Assembly: GCA_036873135.1 (NCBI GenBank)
Contig: JAPTYO010000003.1
Span: 20,918,001 to 20,982,000 of the forward strand
Reading direction: 5' to 3'
Source: Clarkia xantiana subsp. parviflora
Lineage: Eukaryota; Streptophyta; Magnoliopsida; Myrtales; Onagraceae
Length of the DNA: 64,000 nt
In this document: positions 12,590 through 23,502 of the stretch, piece after piece
How positions within the stretch are numbered: position 1 is the first letter of the stretch
Layout of the letters: each line of letters begins with the position of its first letter
Notes under the pieces: model-generated
What the model was told of the DNA's origin: nothing
The model's database searches: none
Seen by the model: only the letters and a program-made list of their open reading frames with translations
Translations under genes and position numbers: made by a program

Positions 12590-12977
12590 CTTAGGACATT
12601 CTTGTACGTCCTTCCCGACGATTTAATAACTTGCACCACTTAAGGCGACTTAACATCGAGTGCATCACTTATGACGACTTAGTTTCTAGCTGTCGAGACC
12701 TCGATACTTACGAATTTCTCAGACGTCCTCCCGACGATCTAATAACTTGTACCACTTAAGGCGACTTAATATCGAATGCATCACTTAAGACGTCTTTAAA
12801 AGTTATTTAGGATAGACCTAAAGATCACGCACCACTTAAGGCGACTTAATATTGTGCACCCTTGAAGGCGACTTTCGGATACTTAGAATAAACCTAAGTA
12901 TTGTGCACCACTTAAGGCGTCTTTTCTCGGGCGTCACTTAAGACAACTTTATATTACTTAGAGTAAATCTAAGAATC
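12590..12977. repeat. Degenerate flank of the 26-bp array
   Basis: Irregular copies of GCACCACTTAAGGCGACTT, spaced by variable AT-rich text, lead into the regular array. Similar degenerate units recur at 13500-13610 on the other side. Confidence 0.8.
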
Positions 12978-13419
12978 GTGCACCACTAAAGGCGACTTTC
13001 ATCGTGCACCACTGAAGGCGACTTTCGTCGTGCACCACTGAAGGCGACTTTCGTTGTGCACCACTGAAGGCGACTTTCATCGTGCACCACTGAAGGCGAC
13101 TTTCGTCGTGCACCACTGAAGGCGAATTTCATCGTGCACCACTGAAGGCGACTTTCATCGTGCACCACTGAAGGCGACTTTCGTCGTGCACCACTGAAGG
13201 CGACTTTCATCGTGCACCACTGAAGGCGACTTTCGTCGTGCACCACTGAAGGCGACTTTCATCGTGCACCACTGAAGGCGACTTTCATCGTGCACCACTG
13301 AAGGCGACTTTCGTCGTGCACCACTGAAGGCGACTTTCATCGTGCACCACTGAAGGCGACTTTCGTCGTGCACCACTGAAGGCGACTTTCGTCGTGCACC
13401 ACTGAAGGCGACTTTTATA
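12978..13419. repeat. 26-bp tandem array, 17 units
   Basis: Seventeen units with exact 26-bp spacing (starts at 12978, 13004, 13030 and so on to 13394), with core GTGCACCACTGAAGGCGACT. The units differ mainly at one A/G position. Because 26 is not a multiple of three, every frame reads through with a 26-residue period, which makes artefactual ORFs. Hypervariable tandem repeats between pol and the 3' LTR are known in Tat elements and can seed satellites. Confidence 0.95.
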
Positions 13420-13544
13420 CTTAACATAAATCTAAGGACAACTCTTGTTTGGAGGCAACCTATTTATTGGCATAAAATAGGTTTACATCGAATTAAACGA
13501 TAAACGGCATACACCACCTAAGGCAATTTTACATCGGGCACCAC

Positions 13545-16337
13545 CTAAGGCGACTTTATTGGGCACCACTTAAGGTGACTTTCTCGGGCACCACTTAAGG
13601 CGACTTTCTTCAAGCATGGTGTTTCTTCGAGTGTTCGCCACTGAGAATGCTTTATCGCCCTGCCATCGAGGTCTTCCAGATACTTCTTCTCCTGAGAGCC
13701 GTTAAACGGTGGACCATTGTCGTTGATCACCACCTTAGGAATCCCGTATCTGGACACGATGTGGGTCTGGAGGAAATTGACGATCTGGTTCCCCGTTGTT
13801 CTAGCCAACGCTTTTGCCTCTATCCATTTCGAAAAATAATCGATAGCTACAAGTAAATACTTACATTGACCTTGTGCTTGTGGAAGAGGTCCCACCAAGT
13901 CGATGCCCCACTGCGCGAAGGGCCACGCGCTTTTGATGGATGTCAGGTTGGCAGCTGGGGCCACAATACTCGGGGCGTACTTCTGGCACGCGTCGCATGA
14001 TCGGACCAACGCCGTTGCTTCTTTGCTCATCGTGGGCCAGTAATAGCCCAAGTTCAACATACGAGAAGCCTTTTCCAGGAAGTGCATCTTCCGATGGTTT
14101 ATCGGAGACTGCATTTCCTTGATTGCCCTCAGTTTCTCTGGGTTTACTTCGATTCCTCTTTGGCTTACCATGAAGCCCAAAAACTTCCCTGAGTGGACTC
14201 CGAAGGCGCATTTCGTCGGGTTCAAGCGAACTTGATGGAGCCTCATTCGCTCAAACGCCATGGTAAGGTTATGCACGTGATCCTCGGCTTGTCGGGACTT
14301 CACCAGCATATCATCCACGTAAGCTTCCATGGTTTCTCCCAGCATATCTCCAAACAGCTTGTTCACCATCCGCTGGTAGGTTGCCCCGGCGTTGATTAAC
14401 CCGAAAGGCATGACATCATAGTGATAGATGTCGCTGTCTGCGTAAAACGCAGTGTGGGGGGCGTCTTCCTTGGCCATCTTGATCTGGTTGTAGCCTGAAT
14501 ATGCATCCATGAAGCTCAGCAACTCATGTCCCGACGTGGCATCCACCAGCTGGTCGATCCTCGGGAGTGGATAGCAATCCTTTGGACAAGCCTTGTTCAA
14601 GTCGCGGAAGTCCACGCACATTCGCCACTTTCCGTTAGTCTTCTTCACCAGCACTGGGTTGGCGACCCAAGTCTGGAATCGGAGCTCCTTGATAAAACCA
14701 GCATCGAGCAACCTGCCCACCTCCTGCTGGATCGCGATCTTCTTATCTGTGCCCATCGGACGCCTCTTCTGTGTGATAGGCTTGATCGCGGGGTCTATTT
14801 TCAGCTCGTGTACGATCACGTCGGGGCTGATTCCTGGCATATCGCTGGGGGACCAGGCAAACAGCTCCTTGAACTCTTTCAGCAATTCCACCAATTTTTG
14901 GGCTGTCTCCTCAGTTAGAGCGGACCCGATTTTCACCTTCCTCTGGGGTCCGTCGATCTCGACTTCTTTCAGATCTTCTACGGGGGCGGGACGTCCAAAC
15001 TCTTCTCTGGGATCCGTGTCTGTCTGGAGGACAGTCATGGCCTCTCGCCTCCTCCTCCGGGTGGCATTAACGTAGCTTTTTCGGGAGGCCACCTGGTCAC
15101 CTTTGACCTCCCCGACTCCATGGTCGGTTGGGAACTTCATCTTCTGGTGCACAGTCGAGGCGACTGCCATTAGTGGATTGATGGTGGTTCTCCCGATAAT
15201 TGCGTTGTAGGTCCCCGCCGAATCAACCACGACAAATTCCACGTTCCTCCTTTCTGACTTCCACCCGCTACCAAATTCCACTGGTAAGGTGATTACTCCC
15301 AACGGGTAGGAAGTTGAGCAAGAGAACCCAACCATCGGGAAGTTTGCCTCCTTCAGATCTTTCTTCGTTTTTCCCATGGCCTCCAGCGCGTCCATGAATA
15401 GAATGTCGGAGGAGCTTCCTCCATCAATCAGAATTCTTTTCATCTCGAATCCGTCTACATCCAGAGTTACTACCAGGGCATCGTCGTGTGGAGTCTCTAC
15501 TCCTGTGAGGTCTTCGGATGAGAAGGAGATTACCATCTCTTCTTTCAAGGTCCAGGATCGGGACCTCTTACCCAGTACCACCACCGTGGGGATTCTAGAG
15601 GCGTAAACCTCTCGAGCGGATGAGGTATTACCTCCAGCAGCAAATCCTCCATGAATCACATTGATGATTCGTCTTTCTTTGCGAACACCAAATGACTCTG
15701 GGTCAGTTCCGGGGATACCCAGCCCTGGCGGGGCGAGGGTGTCTATTAGGCGGGGAACGAAGGGATGAGTGGATCGATCCCTCAACTCCGACACCAGCGG
15801 CTTCTGTTCTCCCATACAGATGTTCACGATCTTTACCACTTGGTCGGGAGTGATGGGGCCATTCAGGGGAATGGTCCTGTGCTGAACTGGTCCTGGCCCA
15901 TCAACCACGAACCTCTCCGGCTGACCGGTCATCTTACCTCCTTCCTGGCCCTGAGGTGGGGTTTCCTGTACGTTCCGACCCTCTGTTGGTAGGGTTGCTT
16001 CTTCCAGCGGGGGCATCTCCTCCTGCCTCCTTGCAGCCTCCCTTCGGTCCAAGAGAGCCTCTACAGCCGCCAGAAACATGGGCATGGCCTCCGCCACGGC
16101 CCTTGTCAAATCTGCAGTCGGGGGGGCCTCCTGCCCCCTGTTATCCTGGTGTCGAGGGGCAACTTCTTCGGGATGCGATCCATTGTGCCCCCCAGTCTGG
16201 GAGAGTTCAGCCGGGGGATGATTCTGGTTTTCTCCTTGTTCTGGTACTGAATTCAGGTTTGTTGCAGCAGGGTGACGAGAACCACCAGATTGTCCCCTTC
16301 TGTTCTTGCCAGCCACCATCGAGCGAGTAGAAGGCAT
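13545..16337 (-). CDS. Fused, internally deleted gypsy polyprotein
   Basis: A 930-residue open frame. Residues 1-250 are a gag remnant: a Pro/Gln-rich start, the APPGLGIP region, no CCHC knuckle. The aspartic protease has its active site IDGGSSSD at about 304-311. Reverse transcriptase spans about 500-745 with DFRDLNKACPKD at 576-587 and the catalytic YVDD at 673-676. At about 745 the frame jumps from the end of RT directly to the integrase zinc-binding region. There CDAC is at 781-784 but the upstream His pair is damaged, and RNase H is absent. Integrase keeps D813 and D873 of the DDE triad but stops before the Glu; the tail is read from the tandem-repeat sequence. No stop codon interrupts the fusion. 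The product is probably inactive as an integrase. Confidence 0.85.
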   Translation of the reverse strand: MPSTRSMVAGKNRRGQSGGSRHPAATNLNSVPEQGENQNHPPAELSQTGGHNGSHPEEVAPRHQDNRGQEAPPTADLTRAVAEAMPMFLAAVEALLDRREAARRQEEMPPLEEATLPTEGRNVQETPPQGQEGGKMTGQPERFVVDGPGPVQHRTIPLNGPITPDQVVKIVNICMGEQKPLVSELRDRSTHPFVPRLIDTLAPPGLGIPGTDPESFGVRKERRIINVIHGGFAAGGNTSSAREVYASRIPTVVVLGKRSRSWTLKEEMVISFSSEDLTGVETPHDDALVVTLDVDGFEMKRILIDGGSSSDILFMDALEAMGKTKKDLKEANFPMVGFSCSTSYPLGVITLPVEFGSGWKSERRNVEFVVVDSAGTYNAIIGRTTINPLMAVASTVHQKMKFPTDHGVGEVKGDQVASRKSYVNATRRRRREAMTVLQTDTDPREEFGRPAPVEDLKEVEIDGPQRKVKIGSALTEETAQKLVELLKEFKELFAWSPSDMPGISPDVIVHELKIDPAIKPITQKRRPMGTDKKIAIQQEVGRLLDAGFIKELRFQTWVANPVLVKKTNGKWRMCVDFRDLNKACPKDCYPLPRIDQLVDATSGHELLSFMDAYSGYNQIKMAKEDAPHTAFYADSDIYHYDVMPFGLINAGATYQRMVNKLFGDMLGETMEAYVDDMLVKSRQAEDHVHNLTMAFERMRLHQVRLNPTKCAFGVHSGKFLGFMVSQRGIEVNPEKLRAIKEMQSPINHRKMHFLEKASRMLNLGYYWPTMSKEATALVRSCDACQKYAPSIVAPAANLTSIKSAWPFAQWGIDLVGPLPQAQGQCKYLLVAIDYFSKWIEAKALARTTGNQIVNFLQTHIVSRYGIPKVVINDNGPPFNGSQEKKYLEDLDGRAIKHSQWRTLEETPCLKKVALSGARESHLKWCPIKSP

Positions 16338-16354
16338 ATCAGCTTTTTGTTAGT

Positions 16355-16372
16355 TTCCCACAGACGGCGCCA
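16355..16372 (-). other. Primer-binding site of the gypsy element
   Basis: TGGCGCCGTCTGTGGGAA on the minus strand, one base inside the 5' LTR. The first nine bases match the 3' end expected for plant tRNA-Asp; the remainder diverges, so the tRNA assignment is tentative. Confidence 0.65.
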
Positions 16373-16373
16373 A

Positions 16374-17071
16374 TGTTGGATCACGGTGGAACTCCGGCAC
16401 GGATCTTGACGGCAATCCTAGCTCCTTCGCTCCACGCAATCCTGCAAGAGGGGATAGACCGGGCGGTGACCCAGAATCCCTCTCCGATGCTTAAATGAGT
16501 ACCTCGTCTGACTGGCAAGCAACAGATATCAAAAGTATTGAATTTCAACGTAAGTGATCTGAGGTGACCTCCTGCCCTTTTATAGGCAAAGAGGTGCCTC
16601 AGGTACCTGGCGAACCGTTAGGGGTGGTTAGCCCGTATCCCGCTTATCTCGTACACGATCTCGCGTATCTTAGCCATGCCCCGCGTATCTCGGCCACGAT
16701 CCGTGTATCTCAACCACGTTCCGTATATCTCGGCCACGCCCCGCATATCTTGGCTTTATCCTCTGGTAACGAGTCCCGACTCCCGTCGGGGACTCCAGAG
16801 TTATCTCGTTGTGTCACCGCTCGGGGCCCCTCGTCATCGTGACAGGGCCAATCATTCTCAGGGATTCATCATCGGGGCCTACTTAAAGGCTTCTCGTCGG
16901 GAGCTTTTAGCTCCACTGTCGGGACCGACTCTGTCGGGACCCTGCTTCGTCGGGACTCCCTTCATCGGGACCCTTCTCCTAGGTCATCTTGACCCTTACT
17001 CTGGGCCTGGTGGGCCTGTTTGCCGTTTCCTCGCCGTTTAAAGGGCCTGACGGCTATAGTCGGACCCATCA
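16374..17071 (-). repeat. Gypsy LTR, 5' LTR in element orientation
   Basis: 698 bp, nearly identical to 10815-11512 (three mismatches). It is followed by the target duplication CATCC at 17072-17076. Confidence 0.92.
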
Positions 17072-17076
17072 CATCC

Positions 17077-19535
17077 AAACATAACTGTGGCTTGCACTAC
17101 ACCTATATGTAGTTTTTTGATGTACTCTGAACTCTTTGGTTCGGTAAATTTTTGTTTTGAAAATAAATTACACATGTAAACATTGTCAAATGGCTAGATT
17201 TTTTTTTTAATGAAATAAATAAAAACAACACAGTCTAAGATTTGTCCAAATAGAATTGACAGTATAATTTATATTTAATCAAATTCAACCAAAATCTGAT
17301 TTTTCTTTTAAGAAACCACTGTCTTACGATTAAAATTATGAATCAACTATTTATTAAATAGCATAAAATTTTATTTATAATATTTATAAAAATGTACTTT
17401 ATGAAAATTTATTGTTTATTAAAGTAAAAAAAAAATAGATGCATCCTATTTTTATTTTATTTATTATTATAATAATATATATAAATTGAAGTTACATAAT
17501 ATCTCCACATATATATATGGATATTAATTATTAACATACTACATAAACAGTAAAAGTAAATAAATATATTTGTATGTATTAAAATATTAGTTAAAGATGA
17601 TAATTTGTTAGTGTATTTTAAATTTTAAAATTACATATTATGTCATGTGTTTAATAGCCCAAATTGTGTTTTTTACATCGTGATAGTATTTAATTTATAC
17701 ATAAATCTATATCCATTAAAATGATATAAAATTAGTTTAAAAAAAAGTCATTTTTGTTAGTATATTGTAAAATTAAAAATTACCAGTGTTTAATATCAAA
17801 ATTGTCGATTTCACTTCGTATTATTATTAAATTTAACTAATCCTAATTAATATTATGTATTTGAATTTGCTAAAAGAAATGTTAGTATCATGAATTCGTA
17901 CAATCAACATAATAAATAGTATTAACAGTATGATTAATCCATATTCCATAGAGATTTCTTGGTAGATCTAAAACTAACATAGAAATTGTAGCCAAGCCCA
18001 AGCCCATAATATCTCATTCATATAATTATCAGATCATAACATTCACTTTAGCCGGAAAAGAAAACCCATAACATTTCAGTTTTAAGTTATAACCATACTC
18101 CATGGCCCTGCCGTAATTGCTCTGTGTCTGACTTCGGCATCTTCTTCTTCGGTGAGTAAGTGTATGTGTATTTAATTTATTTATGAGTAAGTATATTTAA
18201 TTTATTTATTCTCTTCAACCCAGATTCTTTATTTCTCCCTCCCCAGAAATCTCTCTCCACGATGGCATTTCTACGCTCAATCACCGCTCCACCCTAAATT
18301 GCATCGATGTGTTTGCCTCACCGGCAGCTGTCGCCTTCTGTTGTGTTCACAAACGTCATCTCCTTGCCCAACCCAGATCTGGCCACAACATGCAAGACGC
18401 CGGTGATTTTCTGTGAGCAGCCTTAAACAAAACTAATCAGATCTGAGTTTAGGGTTCCGTCTTCTCCACCCATCGGCTACCGAAGATAGAGTGAGTCATG
18501 TCGCTTGTCCTGGCCAAATCTGTTGGCCTCTCGCTGCCGTCAGATCTGGCTTATTAAGCTCTCTTAACTTAATCCATGTATTAGTAATTTAATTAATGAC
18601 TTGTTAAAATCTGATTGGTAGGTGTTTGGAAAGTGGAGCCCACTTTGATTTTACAAAAAAGGTGGCAAGCCCAGGGTTAACAATAGTGGGCCTAAAACAG
18701 ATTGATTATATGTTTAGTAGATTAGGCCCAAATGGAAATAGGTGAGGTGGCACTCATGTGAAGCTCTGAAATGCTGACGTGTCAACTCATAAATTAAACA
18801 TTATCTTACCTCTTACTTTATATAATATATAGATAGATACTTATATTTGGATATCAAGATTTTCTATCAATTAAATTATATTTATTATGAATTAAATGAC
18901 TTATAATTTAATATTTAAAATTTAATTATTTATAAAATTTATACACCTAGTTATATTTTTTTTAAAAAAAATCTATAATTAAATATCAATATTAACTATA
19001 TTTCAATATTTTATTTGTTTATAAAAATTAGAAACAGCCCAACTAAAAAATCTATTTTGTCCCCTATATTTTCTGATTTTTTCTTTCCGGATTTTTCAGA
19101 ATTTTTTGTTGAAATTTTTATTTAAATAATAATTAAACAAACAAACAAAAAATTTCCCCCACAACCGGTGAACCAGCTTTGCTTCCATTCCATGCCTTCT
19201 ACCACCCATGTATTTGGTGGAGTCCAGTCATTTTGGCTTTTTGAGTGATACTCAAACAAAAAAAAAAAAGCTTTCAAAATGTTAGATAATATTTGGCCAA
19301 AATGAAATTAATTTTGGTTTTGGATACCAAAACTCTTCACCATAGTAGAAGGTCTAACCCTAACGGTAATGTGACTAGCCAATATGATCTAAAACCAAAT
19401 TTGATGTAAAAGCAAAAATGAAGCATGATTCTCATAGACCGAACATGGCACTAGCCAATGTTCATAACTCCATAAACAAACACTCCCCAAAACACAAACT
19501 AAAAAAGCAAATCAAAAGACAATAAAAACCACAAA
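17077..19535. other. AT-rich intergenic DNA with a gene-like GC patch
   Basis: Mostly AT-rich decayed sequence. From about 18100 to 18560 a GC-richer, pyrimidine-rich stretch looks like an old 5' UTR or exon fragment (splice-like signals, CTCTCTCC tracts), but its frames are broken and match nothing I know. It lies inside the candidate Helitron, so it could be captured host DNA. The last ~130 bp are the likely 3' UTR of HSP90 copy 1. Confidence 0.45.
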
Positions 19536-21966
19536 TTAATCAACTTCCTCCATCTTGCTCTCCTCAGCAGCATCTTCCTCAAGTGCAGGCATCTCCAGAT
19601 CCTCTCCAGCACCTTCATCTTCATCAATACTCAGTCCCAACTTCAACATCCTATGTATCCTCGCCGCAAATGTGTTCGGATCATCAAGACTAAACCCAGA
19701 TGTCAACAGAGCCGTCTCAAACAGCAGCAGCACAAGATCCTTCACCGATTTATCGTTCTTATCGGCTTCAGCTCTCTTCCTTAACTCCTCCATGATGCCA
19801 TTATCTGGGTTAATCTCCATCGTCTTCTTGCTTGACATGTAAGAACTCATGCTGCTGTCTCTCAAAGCCTGAGCCTTCATGATCCTCTCCATGTTTGCCG
19901 TCCATCCATATTCTCCGGTCACCAAGCAGCACGGAGAATCCACGATCCTGTCGGAAACCACCACCTTCTCTACCTTGTCACCCAATATTTCTTTGATTGT
20001 CTTGCACAGACTCTCAAAGGACTTCTTCTTCTCCTCCTTTTTCTTCTTCTCTTCCTCGGTTTCGTCGTCCAGTTTCAGACCTTCTTTAGTGGCGGAAACG
20101 AGCTTCTTTCCATCGTACTCCTTCAACTGCCCGACTGCGTACTCATCAATGGCGTCCACCATGAACAGAACCTCGTATCCCTTCTTCTTCAGCCTCTCTA
20201 AGAAGGGTGAGTTCTCGACAGCTTTCTTGCTCTCACCGGTGATGTAGAAGATATCCTTCTGCCCTTCCTTCATCCTCGTCACGTAATCCTTCAGACTAGT
20301 CAGCTCATCACCACTCTTAGTCGAGTGGTATCGGAGCAGATCGGCTAGTTTGGCCCTGTTCTGGCTGTCTTCGTGGATTCCAAGCTTCAAGTTCTTTGAA
20401 AAAGCCTCATAGAACTTGTTGTAATCCTCCTTGTTCTCTGCAATCTCGTTGAACATCTCGATGCATTTCTTGACGAGGTTCTTCCTGATGACCTTGAGGA
20501 TCTTGTTCTGCTGCAGCATCTCACGGGAGATGTTAAGAGGCAGATCATCGGAGTCGACGACTCCTTTGACGAATCCGAGGTATTCCGGCATAAGTTCTTC
20601 ACAGTTGTCCATGATGAAGACTCTGCGTACGTACAGCTTGATGTTGTTCATCTTCTTCCGGGTGTCGAAGAGATCAAACGGTGCTCGTTTTGGAACGAAG
20701 AGGATGGCCTTGAACTCGAGCTGTCCTTCAACGGAGAAGTGCTTCACTGCGAGATGATCTTCCCAGTCGTTGGTGAGGCTCTTGTAGAAGGAAGCGTATT
20801 CGTCTTTGGTGATCTCCTCGGGTTTCCTTAACCAGATGGGTTTCTGCTTGTTGATGAGCTCCCATTCATGGGACACCTCTTTGATCTTCTTCTTCTTTCC
20901 CTTCTTATCTTCCTTTTCTTCATCGACCTCTTCAACATCTCCTTCTTCCTCCTTCTTTGTTTCCTCATCCTCATCGTCACTGATCTCCTTCTCGGTCGTC
21001 TTCTCTGTCCAGAGGTAGATCGGATAGCTGATGAACTCCGAATGCTTCTTCACGAGATCCTTGATTCTCCTCTCCTCCAAATACTCCAACTGCAGATAAA
21101 TCATTTCATGCAATTATTAGGTTTTCAATTTCTTTACACTGAAGAACAAATTAGGGCAGGATCGCGGTTAATGAATATACCTGATCTTCTTTGAGGAATA
21201 GAGTGATCTTCGTTCCTCTACCAAGTTGCTCGCCATCCACATCTCTTGTTACAGTGAAGGAACCTCCAGCTTGGGATTCCCAGATATACTGTTCATCATC
21301 GTTGTGCTTCGTTGTCACGATGACCTTTTCTGCAACAAGATATGCAGAGTAGAATCCAACACCGAACTGGCCGATCATGCTGACATCTGCCCCAGCCTGC
21401 AACGCTTCCATGAATTCCTTGGTTCCAGACCTCGCAATTGTTCCCAGATTGTTCACCAAATCTGATCAACCAATCGAGAATCAACAATTCACACAATTTT
21501 AGCCACTAACGTAAACCTAGAGTCATTGCTAAAGATGAAATTACTGAACGGAAACGTGAAACACTTACCTGCTTTGGTCATGCCAATTCCGCTATCAATG
21601 ATCGAGAGAGTCTTGTTCGCCTTATCTGGTACGAGCCTGATGAAAAGCTCAGGCTGCGCATCTAGCTTGCTCTTATCAGTAAGACTCTCAAATCGGATCT
21701 TATCCAGAGCCTGCACAAAATGTACAAATCCTCTCCATCAATCGATAGAGAACAATACAATCTAGGTATCTATATAACAGAAAAATTGACAGGTTCTACA
21801 AAAATGTGATCTATTGCAGATAACGTACATCGGATGCATTGCTGATAAGCTCCCGGAGGAAGATCTCCTTGTTACTGTAGAAAGTGTTAATGATCAAGCT
21901 TAAGAGTTGGTTGATCTCGGCCTGGAATGCGAAGGTCTCAGCATCACCAATTTGAACGTCCGCCAT
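19536..21966 (-). CDS. HSP90: Cytosolic heat shock protein HSP90, copy 1
   Basis: An ATP-dependent homodimeric chaperone that matures kinases, hormone receptors and NLR immune receptors. Exons: 21966-21829, 21710-21569, 21461-21181 and 21089-19536; 704 residues. The N-terminal ATPase domain has RELISNASD (catalytic Glu39, Asn43) and [14 protein letters not shown] charged Glu/Lys linker lies at about 220-260, followed by the middle domain. The C-terminus ends MEEVD, the TPR co-chaperone dock that marks the cytosolic class. The annotated start gives the usual MADVQ N-terminus. The copy at 32929-35391 differs by only five residues (I6M, A44S, S55G, A433S, A647S, this copy first) and has identical intron positions. 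Heat shock elements lie upstream at 22141-22181. The two genes point away from each other. Confidence 0.96.
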
Positions 21967-22068
21967 CGCCACCAATCAATGTCACCGGCGTTGTGAAGAA
22001 ATCGATCGAGAAATGACAAAATCGATTGCGTTCAACTTTACTGCTATGAGACAGAAGTTAAAGAGTAT

Positions 22069-22078
22069 GTATATATAC
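22069..22078 (-). promoter_or_regulatory. TATA box of HSP90 copy 1
   Basis: GTATATATAC on the minus strand, about 105 bp upstream of the ATG, followed by a plausible leader. Confidence 0.55.
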
Positions 22079-22140
22079 GTATAGGAGGAATGCTCTGGAA
22101 TTTCCTACACCTAATCCGCTTGCTTAACTGGTTAAGTCGA

Positions 22141-22181
22141 GAAGGTTCTTTTCTTCCCACGAATGGAAGTCTGGAATCTTC
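22141..22181 (-). promoter_or_regulatory. Heat shock elements of HSP90 copy 1
   Basis: Clustered GAA/TTC modules: GAAGGTTCTTTTCTTCC at 22141-22157 and GGAAGTCTGGAATCTTC at 22165-22181 (plus-strand text). On the minus strand the core GAACCTTCTCGACTT is shared with the promoter of copy 2 (32699-32720). Binding by heat shock factor is inferred. Confidence 0.65.
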
Positions 22182-22523
22182 TTTTTTCCCGCGAGAGGGA
22201 TTACATGAAATGAAACGGTCTTGGCACGTGTAGGGGTCGATCTTCCACGTGCGGGATTTTTTGGGAAAAAAAAAACCCGTAGGCTGCGTCAATTGGATCA
22301 ATAATTCCACCCGCTCGCTGGTTAGATCATACACGGGTTTGGGTTTGGTCAAGACTCAAATATATCCGATCGATCTATGTGGAAAACTGGAAATGGATGA
22401 TAAAAAGCAATCAATCTTACCTAGGGATGGGCACCGAATCGGTTAAGTCTAGACCAGTTTCGAACCGGACTGAAATTGAATAAAACTGTCCGGTTCGATC
22501 CGGATTGAAGTTAAAAGGGTTAA

Positions 22524-23338
22524 AGGTCCTTTTGGTACTACATGTTTGCAAAAATTACACTGTTCATACCACTAGTATTTTTTCGTACCGAATTTGTACC
22601 ATATGTTTCCAAACCTTATTGTTTTGGTACCTCCGTCAGGGTTATGTCAAAAACAGCCGTTAAATGGCATGTGCCATGCACGTGACCAGCCCAAAACTTT
22701 CAATTTTGTTACAATTTAGTCCATCTAATACATCCCTAACTTTTATTTTGTTCAATTTAGTCCTAAAACTTCAAAACCAAACCATTTTCCCAAATTGACC
22801 TAGCCGGACTTAGCCTAGGGCTAGGTCCGACCCTGGGTCGGGGTCGACTGGGTCCGGCGACCATGACCCAGGGTCGGACCTAGCCCTAGGCTAGGTCCGG
22901 CTAGGTTAATTGGGACCTAGCCCCAATTGAGTTAAATTGGGGCTAGGTCCAATTGACCTAGCCGGACCTAGCTTAGGGCTAGGTCCGACCCTGGGTCAGG
23001 GTCCCCTGGGTCCGGTGACCCCGACCCAGGGTCGGACCTAGCCCATGGCTAGGTCCGGCTAGGTCAATTTGGGGAAATGGTTTGATTTTGAAGTTTTAGG
23101 GCTAAATTGAACAAAATAAAAGTTATGGATGTATTAGATTGACTAAATTGTAACAAAATTGAAAGTTTTAGGCTGGTCATGTGCATGGCACATGCCATTT
23201 AACGGCCGTTTTTTACGGAACCCTAACGGAGGTACCAAAACAGTAAGGTTGGTAAACATATGGTACCAATTCGGTACGAAAAAATACTAGTGGTATGAAC
23301 AGTGTAATTTTTGCAAACATGTGGTACCAAAAGGACCT
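22524..23338. mobile_element. Foldback element with ~300-bp inverted arms, copy 1
   Basis: It starts AGGTCCTTTTGGTAC and ends GTACCAAAAGGACCT. The arms are near-complementary for roughly 300 bp, and the centre is rich in CCTAGC/GCTAGG motifs. A second copy is at 45166-45939. Flanks are GGGTTAA and TTAACCC, so a target duplication is ambiguous. No coding capacity. Confidence 0.75.
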
Positions 23339-23502
23339 TTAACCCAAGTTAAAAATAGTACAAAAAAATTGGACCGGTTTTGGACTGAAACTGTAAAAAA
23401 CAGCCTGATTCAGTCTAGAACCGGCCCGACCCGTCTAGAACCGGTCCGACCCGGTCCAAAACAGTCTAGTCCAGTATAAAAACCAGTTTTTAAGAAGTAT
23501 AC

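Larger units (their letters stand above)
10815..17071 (-). mobile_element. Ty3/gypsy (Tat-like) LTR retrotransposon, internally deleted
   Basis: Complete LTRs of 698 bp each (TG...CA) are flanked by the 5-bp duplication CATCC. I count three mismatches between the LTRs, which points to a recent insertion. In minus orientation the order is 5' LTR, primer site, gag remnant, protease, reverse transcriptase, integrase fragment, tandem array, antisense ORF, polypurine tract and 3' LTR. The RT signature DFRDLNKACPKD and the long 3' region with tandem repeats and an antisense ORF fit the Tat lineage. The gag core with its CCHC knuckle, RNase H and the integrase C-terminus are missing, so movement would need proteins from a related element. 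Confidence 0.9.
10386..18833 (-). mobile_element. Possible Helitron disrupted by a gypsy insertion
   Basis: On the minus strand the candidate begins TCTATATATTATATAAAG at 18833, preceded by A. It ends in a GC hairpin (CCGCGCGTAGCGCGG) followed by CACCTAG at 10386 and then T. That fits plant Helitrons: 5' TC, 3' hairpin plus CTRR, insertion between A and T. Removing the 6.27-kb gypsy element leaves about 2.2 kb with no Rep/helicase, so it would be non-autonomous. That the two ends belong to one element is inferred. Confidence 0.35.

Noticed and set aside
12978..13419. CRISPR-like array
   Set aside because: The 26-bp units are contiguous with no unique spacers, the region lies inside a plant retrotransposon, and there are no cas genes.
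12986..13427. Long minus-strand ORFs rich in SGARRKSPSVV repeats
   Set aside because: They come from reading the 26-bp array in frame; all three frames give the same 26-residue period, so they carry no evidence of coding.
19555..21465. Plus-strand Ser-rich ORFs across HSP90 copy 1, and their counterparts over copy 2
   Set aside because: They are antisense shadows of the HSP90 coding exons with Ser/Phe-rich composition expected from reversed Glu/Lys codons.
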